Source: an uncultured Salinisphaerales bacterium
GTDB taxonomy: Bacteria > Pseudomonadota > Gammaproteobacteria > Nevskiales > CAJXLF01
Direction: 5' to 3'
Assembly (NCBI GenBank): GCA_913055805.1
Contig: CAJXLF010000001.1
Location: 82,761-146,760, forward strand
DNA: 64,000 nucleotides
In this document: positions 18,517-29,200 of the stretch, piece by piece
How the letters are laid out: every line of letters begins with the position of its first letter
How positions within the stretch are numbered: the first letter of the stretch is position 1
Notes under the pieces: model-generated
What the model was told of the DNA's origin: nothing
The model's database searches: none
Seen by the model: the letters and a program-made list of their open reading frames with translations, nothing else
Made by a program: the position numbers and the translations under genes

Positions 18517-20001
18517 ATGAGCCGCTACCTGCTTGCCATTGACCAGGGCACCACCAGCTCGCGCGCCATCGTGTTCGACAAGTCCGGCAAGATTCTGGGC
18601 GTCGGCCAGAAGGAATTCGCCCAGCATTATCCACAGGACGGCTGGGTCGAGCATGATGCCGAGGAAATCTGGCAGGGCGTACTTACGGTCTGCCGTGATG
18701 CGATCCAGAAGGCGGGTGTCTCCGCGGCCGAAATTGCCTCCTGCGGCATTACCAACCAGCGCGAAACCACGGTGCTGTGGGATCGCAGGACCGGCAAGCC
18801 ACTGCATAACGCCATTGTCTGGCAGGATCGCCGAACCGCCGCCTATTGCCGCGAACTGAAAGAGGCGGGCCATGAATCGATGGTCAGTGAAAAGACCGGC
18901 CTGCTGCTCGATCCCTACTTCTCCGGCACCAAGCTGCGCTGGCTGCTGGACAACGTGAAGGGCGCCCGCGAGCGGGCGCAGAAGGGCGAACTGGCGTTTG
19001 GCACCATCGATACCTGGGTGCTGTGGAAGCTGACCGACGGTAAAAGCCACGCCACCGATGCCAGCAACGCCTCGCGCACGCTCCTGTACAACATCCGTAC
19101 CCAGGACTGGGATGACGAATTGCTGAGCCTGCTGGATATTCCGGCCAGCCTGTTGCCGGAGGTCAAGGACAACTGTGCCGATTTCGGCACCACTGCCCCC
19201 ATGCTGCTCGGCGCTGCCGTGCCGGTCGGCGGTATGGCCGGCGACCAGCAGGCAGCCCTGATCGGCCAGGCCTGTTTCAAGCCCGGCATGATCAAGAGCA
19301 CCTACGGCACCGGTTGTTTCGTGGTGCAGAACATCGGCAACGAGCCGGTGCTGTCGCAGAACCGCCTGCTGACCACCGTGGCCTATCGCCTCAACGGCGA
19401 AATGACCTACGGCCTGGAAGGCAGCATCTTCAATGCCGGTACGGCTATCCAGTGGCTGCGTGACGCCCTGTGCCTGATCGACGACGCCGCCGAAACGGAG
19501 AAACTGGCGCGCTCGGTCGAGACGTCCGGTGGTGTCTACCTGGTGCCGGCCTTCACCGGCCTGGGCGCCCCGTACTGGGACCCGGATGCACGCGGCGCCA
19601 TTCTGGGCCTGACCCGTGATGCCGGCATTGCACAGATTGCCCGCGCCGCGCTGGAGTCAGTGTGCTACCAGACCCGCGACCTGCTGGAGGCGATGGCGGC
19701 GGATGCCGTACGGCCGACCCGCCTGCGCGTGGACGGCGGCATGGTAGTGAATGACTGGGTAGTGCAGCGGCTGGCGGATATGCTGCAGATCACCGTCGAT
19801 CGTCCCGAGGTGGTGGAGACCACAGCGCTTGGCGCGGCTTATCTGGCGGGACTGCAGGCCGGCGTCTACGGTTCACTCGACGAGATTGCCAGAATGTGGG
19901 CCTGTGAGCAGGCCTTCGAGCCGGCAATGCCTGCACGCAGGGCTGATGAGCGCTATGGAGGCTGGAAGCGGGCGGTGGCGCGCGTGCGCAGCACATACTG
20001 A
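18517..20001 (+). CDS. glpK: glycerol kinase
   Basis: A FGGY-family kinase (494 residues) that phosphorylates glycerol to sn-glycerol 3-phosphate. It begins with the expected [19 protein letters not shown] and has [29 protein letters not shown], the [20 protein letters not shown] phosphate/ATP loop region and the [23 protein letters not shown] signature. The start is the ATG at 18517, directly after an unusually strong purine-rich ribosome site (GGGAGGAGAAAGG); the open frame continues 23 codons upstream but lacks family similarity. No glpF or glpD was seen in the window. Confidence 0.97.
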   Translation: MSRYLLAIDQGTTSSRAIVFDKSGKILGVGQKEFAQHYPQDGWVEHDAEEIWQGVLTVCRDAIQKAGVSAAEIASCGITNQRETTVLWDRRTGKPLHNAIVWQDRRTAAYCRELKEAGHESMVSEKTGLLLDPYFSGTKLRWLLDNVKGARERAQKGELAFGTIDTWVLWKLTDGKSHATDASNASRTLLYNIRTQDWDDELLSLLDIPASLLPEVKDNCADFGTTAPMLLGAAVPVGGMAGDQQAALIGQACFKPGMIKSTYGTGCFVVQNIGNEPVLSQNRLLTTVAYRLNGEMTYGLEGSIFNAGTAIQWLRDALCLIDDAAETEKLARSVETSGGVYLVPAFTGLGAPYWDPDARGAILGLTRDAGIAQIARAALESVCYQTRDLLEAMAADAVRPTRLRVDGGMVVNDWVVQRLADMLQITVDRPEVVETTALGAAYLAGLQAGVYGSLDEIARMWACEQAFEPAMPARRADERYGGWKRAVARVRSTY

Positions 20002-20012
20002 CCGGCAACGTC

Positions 20013-20486
20013 ATGCTCAGAGACAGCCTGCTTACGCTGCACATCTTCGCCGTTATTGTCTGGATGGGCTGCGGGGTTTACGAGCGCTTCCTGCAGATCG
20101 AGGTCGGCCGGGTGCGTGGCACGCCGGCCGAAGTCGCGCTGCTCAAGGTCTATGCCCGCTATGCCTGGGTGGTGATCTTCGCCACCGTCATGGTGGCCGT
20201 CATCGGCGGACTGATGTCCTGGCTGCTGGGCTGGGGTTTCTTCAATCCCGGCCATCCCTGGCTCAGTATCAAACAGGGCATCATGCTGGCGATTTTGCTG
20301 GATATGGCTTATCTGGCGCCTGCGTTGATTCGCAATGCACGGAGCATTGCGGCACTCACCGGTGAAAGTGACAAGCGCTTGCCCGCGATTCACCGGACCC
20401 TGACCCGTATCGAATGGCATGTGGTGCCGATGCGCATCGGGGCGACGGCGGCGGTGATTCTGGCCGTGTTCAAACCGCTTTTCTGA
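20013..20486 (+). CDS. small integral membrane protein (DUF2269/CopD-like)
   Basis: A 157-residue protein with about four predicted membrane helices (LLTLHIFAVIVWMGCGVY; ARYAWVVIFATVMVAVIGGLMSWLLG; a helix around IMLAILLDMAYLAP; MRIGATAAVILAVFKPLF). The first helix with its conserved His and Trp recalls the CopD/DUF2269 group of haem- or copper-associated membrane proteins, but I cannot assign a function. It lies 11 bp after glpK and is probably co-transcribed. The gene ends just before a terminator. Confidence 0.6.
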   Translation: MLRDSLLTLHIFAVIVWMGCGVYERFLQIEVGRVRGTPAEVALLKVYARYAWVVIFATVMVAVIGGLMSWLLGWGFFNPGHPWLSIKQGIMLAILLDMAYLAPALIRNARSIAALTGESDKRLPAIHRTLTRIEWHVVPMRIGATAAVILAVFKPLF

Positions 20487-20494
20487 GGCGCAAT

Positions 20495-20522
20495 AAAAAG
20501 GCCGCTCGATGAGCGGCCTTTT
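20495..20522 (+). terminator. rho-independent terminator after the glpK transcript
   Basis: A GGCCGCTC/GAGCGGCC stem (20500-20507 with 20511-20518), three-base loop, T tract at 20519-20522 and A tract on the left side, so it may also serve convergent transcription. Confidence 0.85.
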
Positions 20523-20528
20523 GGTGTC

Positions 20529-20592
20529 CGTCACTCCCGCGCAAGCGGGCGTGTGGATTCCGGATAACGCTTGCAGCGTTTCCGGAATGACG
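20529..20592. repeat. hairpin-forming dispersed repeat element between glpK-side and mdh genes
   Basis: A 64-bp palindromic element. The outer ends are imperfect inverted repeats (CGTCACTCC at 20529-20537 and GGAATGACG at 20584-20592). Inside are a small hairpin CCCGC-GCAA-GCGGG (20536-20549) and a longer one, ATTCCGGA (20557-20564) with TCCGGAAT (20581-20588), extended by AACGC/GCGTT. On the plus strand it translates as VTPAQAGV..., a peptide string seen in spurious proteins of many genomes, so I read it as a non-coding dispersed repeat. It lies just past the mdh stop. Confidence 0.8.
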
Positions 20593-20601
20593 CTTCGCGG
20601 C

Positions 20602-21579
20602 TTACAGCAGGTCTTCCACGGCGGCGCGTTCTTCACGCAGTTCCGCTTCGGTGGCGTCCATCTTCTCGCGGCTGAAGTCGGAAACCGGCAGACCCTGCAC
20701 GATTTCGTAGTCGCCATTCTTGCACACGCAAGGGTAGGAGTAGATCACGCCGGGCTCGATGCCGTAGCTGCCGTCGGCCGGTACCGACATGCTGACCCAG
20801 TCACCTTCGGCCGTGCCCTGCACCCAGCTGCGGATATGATCCATGGCGGCGGAGGCGGCCGAAGCGGCGGAAGAGGCGCCACGCGCCTTGATGATGGCGG
20901 CGCCACGCTGCTGCACGTCGGGAATAAAGCTTTCCTGATACCAGGCGTTGTCCACCAGGTCGGCAGCGGCCTTGCCGTTGACGGTGCACTGGCTGATGTC
21001 CGGGTACTGGGTGGAGCTATGATTGCCCCAGATGATCATTTTCCTGATGTCGTTGACATGTGTGCCGGTCTTCTCGCCGAGCATGGCCAGCGCACGGTTG
21101 TGGTCCAGGCGGGTCATGGCGTGGAACTGGCGCGGGCTCAGGTCCGGCGCGTTGCTGGCGGCGATCAGGGCATTGGTGTTGGCCGGGTTGCCGACCACCA
21201 GCACTTTCACGTCACGGCTGGCGTGGTCATTGATGGCCTTGCCCTGCGGACCGAAGATGGCGCCATTGGCGGACAGCAGATCCTTGCGCTCCATGCCGGG
21301 GCCGCGCGGACGGGCACCGACCAGCAGGCAGACATCCGCATCCTTGAAGGCCACGTTGGCGTCGTCGGTAGCGATGATGTCCTGCACCAGCGGGAAGGCG
21401 CAGTCGTTGAGTTCCATCACCACACCCTTGAGGGCTTCCATGGCCGGAGTGATTTCCAGCAGCTGCAGGATCACCGGCTGATTGGGGCCGAGCATTTCGC
21501 CGGCCGCAATGCGGAACAACAGGGAGTAGCTGATCTGGCCGGCGGCGCCGGTTACGGCAACACGTACGGGTTGCGTCAT
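20602..21579 (-). CDS. mdh: malate dehydrogenase
   Basis: An LDH/MDH-family enzyme (325 residues) that interconverts malate and oxaloacetate with NAD(H), in the TCA cycle. It shows the Rossmann loop [55 protein letters not shown] and the catalytic-histidine region [12 protein letters not shown]. This is the cytosolic-MDH-like type with the long GAAGQI motif. The ATG at 21579 has AGGA at 8-base spacing; the frame runs 15 codons further upstream through a perfect palindrome and is not expected to be translated. It is the last gene of the minus-strand block. Confidence 0.96.
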   Translation of the reverse strand: MTQPVRVAVTGAAGQISYSLLFRIAAGEMLGPNQPVILQLLEITPAMEALKGVVMELNDCAFPLVQDIIATDDANVAFKDADVCLLVGARPRGPGMERKDLLSANGAIFGPQGKAINDHASRDVKVLVVGNPANTNALIAASNAPDLSPRQFHAMTRLDHNRALAMLGEKTGTHVNDIRKMIIWGNHSSTQYPDISQCTVNGKAAADLVDNAWYQESFIPDVQQRGAAIIKARGASSAASAASAAMDHIRSWVQGTAEGDWVSMSVPADGSYGIEPGVIYSYPCVCKNGDYEIVQGLPVSDFSREKMDATEAELREERAAVEDLL

Positions 21580-21603
21580 AGGTCTGTCCTCAATCTTTGT
21601 TCC

Positions 21604-21619
21604 CGTCCCCGCGGGGACG
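21604..21619. promoter_or_regulatory. perfect 16-bp palindrome in the mdh leader
   Basis: CGTCCCCGCGGGGACG is fully self-complementary and ends 25 bases upstream of the mdh ATG. It could be a DNA site for a dimeric regulator, or a short RNA hairpin before the ribosome site. There is no following T tract, so it is not a normal terminator. Confidence 0.4.
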
Positions 21620-21720
21620 AGCAAATGAAATGACGTTTGAAACTGGATTGCGGGCGCGTTTCACACGAGGCTCATGGCGCCAAAAAGCCGCAGAAGAATA
21701 GCGGAAATTGGCTGTTTTTT

Positions 21721-22695
21721 CTAGGATTCCGCCCGCTGCATGCGGTTTGGCTCGTCATATTCCATGCCGAACTCTTCGACCAGCTGAGCCTTGATTTCAT
21801 CAATCTGCCGGTCCTTGTGTTCCCAGATCTCATTCACCCAGTCGCGGAAGCGGATGCGTGCGGCCTCATTCTCGCGTAAATCGCAGTTCACGATATCCAT
21901 GGGCACCGGCAGCACGCGTGCGCGGATGATCACCTTGCGGATGCGGCCCATGGCATAGTCCATGCCGCTACCCGAACAACCCGGCGAAAACACGACCGTC
22001 ATGTCGATAATGCCGTCCAGCAGTTCGCCCATGGCATTGAGAGTAAAACCCGCACCGCCCAGTTTGGGAGGCAGCAGGTTGCGGTAGGAGGACTTGAGGC
22101 GCTGATGCTTGTCCCAGGTAAAGCGCGTGCCTTCCAGGTAATTCACCACCACCACCGGCCGGCGGCGAAATTTCTCGCAGGCACGGCGTGTGTTTTCCAG
22201 GTCCTTGCCCTTCAGTTCCGGGCGCTTTTTCGCTGCGCTGGGTTTCAGGCGATGCATGAAGGGCATGTCTACAGCCCAGCACACGTAGCCAATCATCGGC
22301 AGCCAGATCAGCTCGCGCTTCATGAACCAGCGCGGAAAGGGCATACGGCCGTGATACAGGTGGAACAACATGATGATGTCTGTCCACGCGCTGTGGTTGG
22401 CGAAAATGAAATAGTGGCCGCGCTTGTTGATGGACTCCAGGCCCTGCACATCAATTTCGATGCCGGTGGTCCAGCGGCCCATGATATTGACGAAGCCGAT
22501 CCACAGCCAGGTAAGGCCCAGCAGGATGCTGGTGACAAAATACTGTACCGCCGGGATGGGGATCAGGACTTTGAGCAGCGATACGGGAAAGAAAATGGAA
22601 AACAGTATGGTCAGCCAAACCACCACCAGAATGATGGATACAAGACCGCGCAGTGGCGCAAGAAAAGGGGGCTTGGTGTTCGGGCGCATATTCAA
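21721..22695 (-). CDS. PlsC-like lysophospholipid acyltransferase
   Basis: A 324-residue membrane acyltransferase of the PlsC superfamily, YihG-like. It has an N-terminal hydrophobic region (two segments within residues 12-65: GLVSIILVVVWLTILFSIFF and AVQYFVTSILLGLTWLWIGF). The catalytic motif is the NHxxxxD box in FANHSAWTDIIML. Block III appears as YLEGTRF, the acceptor phosphate-binding motif. These enzymes acylate lysophosphatidate or related lipids at the inner membrane. It starts 24 bp after hemE on the same strand and is likely co-transcribed with it. Confidence 0.88.
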   Translation of the reverse strand: MNMRPNTKPPFLAPLRGLVSIILVVVWLTILFSIFFPVSLLKVLIPIPAVQYFVTSILLGLTWLWIGFVNIMGRWTTGIEIDVQGLESINKRGHYFIFANHSAWTDIIMLFHLYHGRMPFPRWFMKRELIWLPMIGYVCWAVDMPFMHRLKPSAAKKRPELKGKDLENTRRACEKFRRRPVVVVNYLEGTRFTWDKHQRLKSSYRNLLPPKLGGAGFTLNAMGELLDGIIDMTVVFSPGCSGSGMDYAMGRIRKVIIRARVLPVPMDIVNCDLRENEAARIRFRDWVNEIWEHKDRQIDEIKAQLVEEFGMEYDEPNRMQRAES

Positions 22696-22719
22696 TCTGT
22701 CTCGTTACTGGAGCAGGCC

Positions 22720-23790
22720 TCAGACGTGGAAGCGGGCACTGTACTCGTGGACTTCTTCCACGAGTACATCCAGATGCTCTGGTGGTACATGCTGCATGAT
22801 GCCGTGCCCCAGGTTGAATACATGGCCATTGCCCTTGCCGAAGCCATCCAGAACTTTGCGAACTTCGCGGCGAATCACGTCGGGGTCGGCAAACAGGACT
22901 GTTGGGTCCAGGTTGCCCTGTAGTGCAACCCTGTCACCGACGCGTTGACGGGCGTTTGCGATGTCGCAGGTCCAATCCAGTCCCAGGGCATCCACGCCGG
23001 TATCGGCCATGGCTTCAAGCCATGCGCCGCCACCCTTGGTAAACATGATGACTGGTACGCGGCGGCCCTCGTTTTCACGGATCAGGCCGTCCAGAATGCG
23101 CTGCATCGGCGCCAGTGAAAAACGCCGGTAGCATTCGGTCGAGAGACTTCCGCCCCAGGTGTCGAAAATCTGCACGGCCTGGGCGCCGGCCCGGATCTGG
23201 GCATTGAGATAGTCGCGTACGGCATCCGCCAACAGGTTGAGGAGTTTTTCCATGGTGGCCGGGTCTTCGTACATCAGACCCTTCACTCTGGAAAATTCAC
23301 GACTGGCGGCGCCCTCGACCATATAGGTGGCCAGTGTCCAGGGACTGCCCGAGAAACCAATCAGCGGAACGAGTTGATCGTCGCCGCCGTTCAGCGCGCC
23401 ACGAATGGTGCGTACGGCATCCATGACATAACCCAGGTCCGATTCAGCATCCGGCAGGCCCAGTTTGTCGATGTCGCTTGCCGATTGCAGCGGACGTTCG
23501 AATTTAGGCCCCTCGCCAGTGACGAAATACAGGCCCAGACCCATGGCGTCGGGAATGGTGAGGATGTCGGAGAACAGGATGGCGGCATCCAGGTTATAAC
23601 GGCGCAGTGGCTGCAGGGTGACCTCGCAGGCCAATTCCGGGTTGCGACACAGCGACATGAAGTCGCCGGCCTGTTTGCGCACCTCGCGGTATTCTGGCAG
23701 GTAGCGGCCCGCCTGGCGCATGATCCACACCGGTGTGCGGTCGACAGGTTCACGCAGCAGGGCGCGGAGGAAGCGGTCGTTTTTCAGCAT
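22720..23790 (-). CDS. hemE: uroporphyrinogen decarboxylase
   Basis: HemE (356 residues) removes four carboxyl groups from uroporphyrinogen III to give coproporphyrinogen III. It contains the signature [17 protein letters not shown] near the N-terminus, [42 protein letters not shown] and the C-terminal [16 protein letters not shown]. The start is the ATG at 23790; a 14-codon upstream extension would run into the repeat region and is not family-like. It is preceded upstream by an inverted-repeat element that separates it from pyrF. In Pseudomonas-type genomes hemE directly follows gltD. Confidence 0.97.
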   Translation of the reverse strand: MLKNDRFLRALLREPVDRTPVWIMRQAGRYLPEYREVRKQAGDFMSLCRNPELACEVTLQPLRRYNLDAAILFSDILTIPDAMGLGLYFVTGEGPKFERPLQSASDIDKLGLPDAESDLGYVMDAVRTIRGALNGGDDQLVPLIGFSGSPWTLATYMVEGAASREFSRVKGLMYEDPATMEKLLNLLADAVRDYLNAQIRAGAQAVQIFDTWGGSLSTECYRRFSLAPMQRILDGLIRENEGRRVPVIMFTKGGGAWLEAMADTGVDALGLDWTCDIANARQRVGDRVALQGNLDPTVLFADPDVIRREVRKVLDGFGKGNGHVFNLGHGIMQHVPPEHLDVLVEEVHEYSARFHV

Positions 23791-23824
23791 TGGTTTCCCA
23801 CGCAAAGGCGAGGATAGGAATACC

Positions 23825-23964
23825 TCACGCAAAGGCGCAAAGGCGCAAAGAATAATAAAAAGGAATGTTCAAGACTACTTGGCAGACGAAGCGAATTCAG
23901 CGGTCGGTTGCCGACACTATCCTTATGAACAAGAAGACCTTTGCGCCTTTGCGCCTTTGCGTGA
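23825..23964. repeat. 26-bp perfect inverted repeat around an 88-bp spacer, between pyrF and hemE
   Basis: The left arm (23825-23850) is TCACGC followed by repeated AAAGGCGC units ending CAAAG. The right arm (23939-23964) is its exact reverse complement. A further partial unit (CACGCAAAGGCG) lies at 23801-23812. Chance reading frames through it give the [12 protein letters not shown] peptide often seen in spurious proteins across bacteria. I read it as a dispersed intergenic repeat element with no transposase. It begins 35 bp upstream of the hemE start codon. Confidence 0.85.
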
Positions 23965-23967
23965 TTC

Positions 23968-24714
23968 TCATTCATTCAAAGCTGCCTGTACTTCTGCCTG
24001 GATGGCTTCGGCCGCAGCGCGCGGGTTGTCGGCGTCGCGGATCGGCCGGCCAATGACCAGATAATCGGCACCGGCCCGCAGGGCTTCGGATGGGGTCATG
24101 ACGCGTTTCTGGTCGCCGTGGTCACTGTTGACCGTGTCGTTCAACACCGGCCTTATACCCGGCGTCACCGCGACCAGTTTATTACCGCACTCAGCGCGCA
24201 GGCGCGTAACTTCGAGGCCGGAGGATACGACACCGTCACAACCGGCCTCAAGCGAGCGCCGTGCGCGCGACAGGACCAGGTCCTCGATATTGCAGGCGAA
24301 ACCAAGGTCATTGATATCGGCCTGATCCAGGGAGGTAAGTGCAGTGACGGCCAATACCTTGAGGTCGCCGGATTTCGCCGCGGCGGCAGCTTCCATGATG
24401 CCCTGGTTGCCATGCACGGTGGCGAAATCCGCGCCGTACTGTGCCAGTCGGGCGATGGCGCGGCCCACGGTGGCCGGTACGTCGAACAGTTTGAGATCGA
24501 CGAAGACTTTCTTGTCGCGTTGCTTGAGCCAGTCGAGCAGTTCGAAGTAGCCGCCGGTCATCAGGAGTTCCATACCGATCTTGTAAAAGCTGACGCTGTC
24601 GCCGAGTTGCTCGACCAGCGCCCTGGCGTCGGCAATTTCCGGCACGTCCAGCGCAAAGATCAGGCGGTCTTTGGGGGAGATGTGTGACGTGAGGTGTGAG
24701 ACGCTAGTTGTCAT
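23968..24714 (-). CDS. pyrF: orotidine 5'-phosphate decarboxylase
   Basis: PyrF (248 residues) converts OMP to UMP, the last step of de novo pyrimidine synthesis. The core starts at DRLIFALDVPEIADARALV. The catalytic Asp-Lys-Asp array is in KVFVDLKLFDVPATV. C-terminal signatures are VAVTPGIRPV and DYLVIGRPIRDADNPRAAAEAIQ. The first 13 or so residues (TTSVSHLTSHISP) are not family-like and come from repeat sequence; no other usable start codon exists between 24714 and the core, so translation must begin at 24714 or earlier. The gene sits between gltD and hemE with repeat elements on both sides. Confidence 0.95.
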   Translation of the reverse strand: MTTSVSHLTSHISPKDRLIFALDVPEIADARALVEQLGDSVSFYKIGMELLMTGGYFELLDWLKQRDKKVFVDLKLFDVPATVGRAIARLAQYGADFATVHGNQGIMEAAAAAKSGDLKVLAVTALTSLDQADINDLGFACNIEDLVLSRARRSLEAGCDGVVSSGLEVTRLRAECGNKLVAVTPGIRPVLNDTVNSDHGDQKRVMTPSEALRAGADYLVIGRPIRDADNPRAAAEAIQAEVQAALNE

Positions 24715-24752
24715 GCTGCCCTCGTCTCACGTCTTCCATCTTACGTCTCACG
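24675..24752. repeat. CGTCTCAC-type repeat cluster overlapping the pyrF start
   Basis: CGTCTCAC occurs at 24723-24730 and 24744-24751, and its reverse complement GTGAGACG at 24696-24703 within a degenerate run of TGTGACGTGAGG units. The inverted copies 24696-24703 and 24723-24730 can pair in the pyrF mRNA as an 8-bp stem whose 19-base loop holds the pyrF ATG (24712-24714) and an AGGG purine stretch. This may affect translation start. It resembles a dispersed repeat whose translation gives SHLTSHIS-like strings. Confidence 0.7.
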
Positions 24753-26179
<1,427 letters not shown>

Positions 26180-26205
26180 CTAAATCTTCTCTTGAGCCCC
26201 TCGCC

Positions 26206-29200
26206 TCAGGCGGCGCGGCGCAGGGTGTCCAGCAGGGTGTCGATTTCGGCCGCCTTGGGCTTCACCAGCCAGAAACGGCTTACATGACCGCGGAAATCAT
26301 CGAGCAGTTCCTGGCCCCAGGGTGAGCCGGTGCAGGCCACAAAGTCCTCGATCAGCGCCCGCAGGTGATGACGGTGCGCCTCCAGGGCTTCGGAGCTGAT
26401 GCGGTGAATGTCGATCAGTTCGTGGTTATAACGATCCACAAAGCCGCCGTCGGTATCCAGCACATAGGCAAAACCGCCGGTCATGCCGGCGCCGAAGTTG
26501 AGGCCGGTCTGGCCGAGTACGGTGATAACGCCGCCGGTCATATATTCGCAGCCATGGTCGCCGACGCCTTCCACTACCGCGCAGGCGCCCGAGTTGCGTA
26601 CGGCAAAGCGCTCGCCCGCGGTGCCAGCGGCGTACAGGGTGCCGCCGGTGGCGCCATACAGACAGGTATTGCCGATGATGGCGGTTTCGTTGGTCTTGAA
26701 GCTGCTGCCTTCTGGCGGGCGCACTACCAGGCGGCCGCCGGCCATGCCCTTGCCGACATAGTCGTTGGCGTCGCCTTCCAGTTCCAGGTGCAGGCCGCCG
26801 GCATTCCACACGCCGAAGCTCTGACCTGCCGTTCCCTTGAGTTTGACGGTGACGGGTGTTTCGGTCATGCCCTGGTTGCCATGACGCCGGGCGATTTCGC
26901 CAGACAGGCGGGCGCCGATAGAGCGATGGGTGTTGCGCACCACATAGCTGTATTCGCCGCCGGATTTGGCCTCAATGGCGGGCAAGGCGTCCTTGACCAT
27001 CTGTTCCGCCAGTTCGCCCTTGTCGAACGGTTCGTTATGCGGTTCCACGCAGAACTGCGGGACATCCTGCGCCAAGCCAGCATCCGACAGGATCGGGGAC
27101 AGGTCCAGACCTTTCTGTTTGCTGGTCTTGCCTTCGAGGGCTTCGAGCAGATCCACCCGGCCAATCAGTTCTTCCATGCTGCGTACGCCGATGCGGGCCA
27201 TCCACTCGCGGGTTTCGCGGGCGACGAAGCGGAAGTAGTTCATGATCATGTCTACTTCGCCGATGAAATGCTTGAGCACCAGCACCTTGTTCTGGGTGGC
27301 GACGCCGGTGGCGCAGTTGTTCAGGTGGCAGACGCGCAGGTATTTGCAGCCCATGGCGACCATGGGGCCGGTGCCGAAGCCGAAGCTCTCGGCGCCCAGC
27401 GCGGCCGCCTTGACCACGTCCAGGCCGGTCTTGAGGCCGCCGTCGGTCTGCACCCGCACTTTGTCGCGCAGATCGTTCTGGCGCAGGGTCTGATGGGTCT
27501 CGGACAGGCCCAGCTCCCAGGGCGTACCGGCATAGCGCACCGAGGTGAGTGGCGAAGCGCCGGTGCCACCGTCATAACCGGAGATGGTGATGAGGTCGGC
27601 ATAGGCCTTGGCGACGCCGGCGGCAATGGTGCCGACGCCCGGGCCGGACACCAGTTTGACCGACACCAGCGCCTGCGGATTGACCTGCTTGAGGTCGTAG
27701 ATGAGCTGCGCCAGATCCTCGATGGAATAGATATCGTGATGCGGGGGCGGTGAGATCAGCGCCACGCCGGGACGCGAGTAACGCAGCTTGGCGATGTACT
27801 CGTCCACCTTGTGGCCTGGCAACTGGCCGCCTTCACCGGGCTTGGCGCCCTGGGCTATCTTGATCTGCAGCACTTCGGCATTGACCAGGTAATGCGGGGT
27901 CACGCCAAAGCGGCCGGAGGCCACCTGCTTGATCTTGGACAGCTTGTCGGTGCCGAAGCGGGCGATGTCTTCGCCGCCTTCACCCGAGTTCGAGCGTCCG
28001 CCCAGGCGGTTCATGGCCTGGGCTAGTGATTCATGCGCGGCCGGGGACAAGGCGCCCAGGCTCATGCCGGCCGAATCGAAGCGCTTGAGGATGGCTTCTT
28101 CAGGCTCAACTTCTTCAATGGGAACGGGTTTGAGATCAGCGCGGAAACCCAGCAGGTCGCGCAGAGCCGCTGTCGGGCGCTCGTTAACGAGTTGCGCGTA
28201 GGCCTGGTAGTCGTTGTATTCACCGCTCTTGACGGCAGTGTGCAGGGTGCCGATGACATCCGGGTTGTAGGCGTGATATTCGCCGCCATGCACGAATTTG
28301 AGCAGGCCGCCCTGATTGATGGGCTTGCGCGCATTCCAGGCATCACGGGCCAGTTTGCGCTGATCCTTGTGAAGGTCGTCGAAGCTGGTGCCCTGGATGC
28401 GGCAAGTGGTGCCGGTAAAGCACAGGTTGGCCACTTCGTCCTGCAGGCCAACGATTTCGAACAGCTGGGCGCCACGGTAGCTCGCAATTGTCGAGATGCC
28501 CATTTTGGACATGATCTTGTACAGGCCCTTGTTAATGCCCTTGCGGAAATTGCGGTGCAGCTCGACGGGTTCGATATCGACAATTTCGCCGGTACGCACC
28601 ATGTCGTTCAGGCACTCATAAGCCAGGTAGGGATAAATCGCGGTGGCGCCGTATCCCAGCAGGCAGGCGAAGTGGTGCGGGTCGCGCGCCGTGGCGGTTT
28701 CCACCACGATGTTGGCGTCGCAGCGCAGATTTTCCTTGACCAGGGCGTGATGCACGGCGCCGGTAGCCATCAAGGCATGCACGGGCAGCATGCCCTGCTT
28801 GATGTGGCGGTCGGACAGCACAATGATGACATTGCCGTTCTTCACGGCATCAACGGCCTGCTGCGCGATGTGTTCCACCGCGGCTTTCAGGTCGCCATCG
28901 TCCGCATACGCCAGTTCGATCTGCTTGTGCCGGTAATCGGTGTCGTCGGTGGCCAGCAATTCGCGGAACTTGCCTTCACTCAGGGCCGGTGAGTCTACGC
29001 TCAGACGCTTGGCGTATTCCTCTTTTTCCACAAACAGGTTGGCTTCGCGGCCAAAGCAGGTCTCCAGCGACATGACGATCTGTTCGCGCAGCGGGTCGAT
29101 CGGTGGATTGGTGACCTGGGCAAAGACCTGCCGGAAATAATCGTAGAGTGAACGCTCGTGGCTAGACAGTACCGGGAAGGGGGTGTCGTCGCCCATGGAG

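Noticed and set aside
20509..21633. 374-codon plus-strand open frame across the repeat and mdh
   Set aside because: It starts in the VTPAQAGV-type repeat and continues antisense to mdh; no family features.
23784..24064. Small frames through the AAAGGCGC inverted repeat, giving FAPLRLCV peptides
   Set aside because: Typical spurious translation of a dispersed repeat; present on both strands because of the palindrome.
26365..27753. 462-codon plus-strand open frame opposite gltB
   Set aside because: Antisense shadow of a GC-rich gene; the opposite strand carries the conserved glutamate synthase sequence with its iron-sulfur cysteines.
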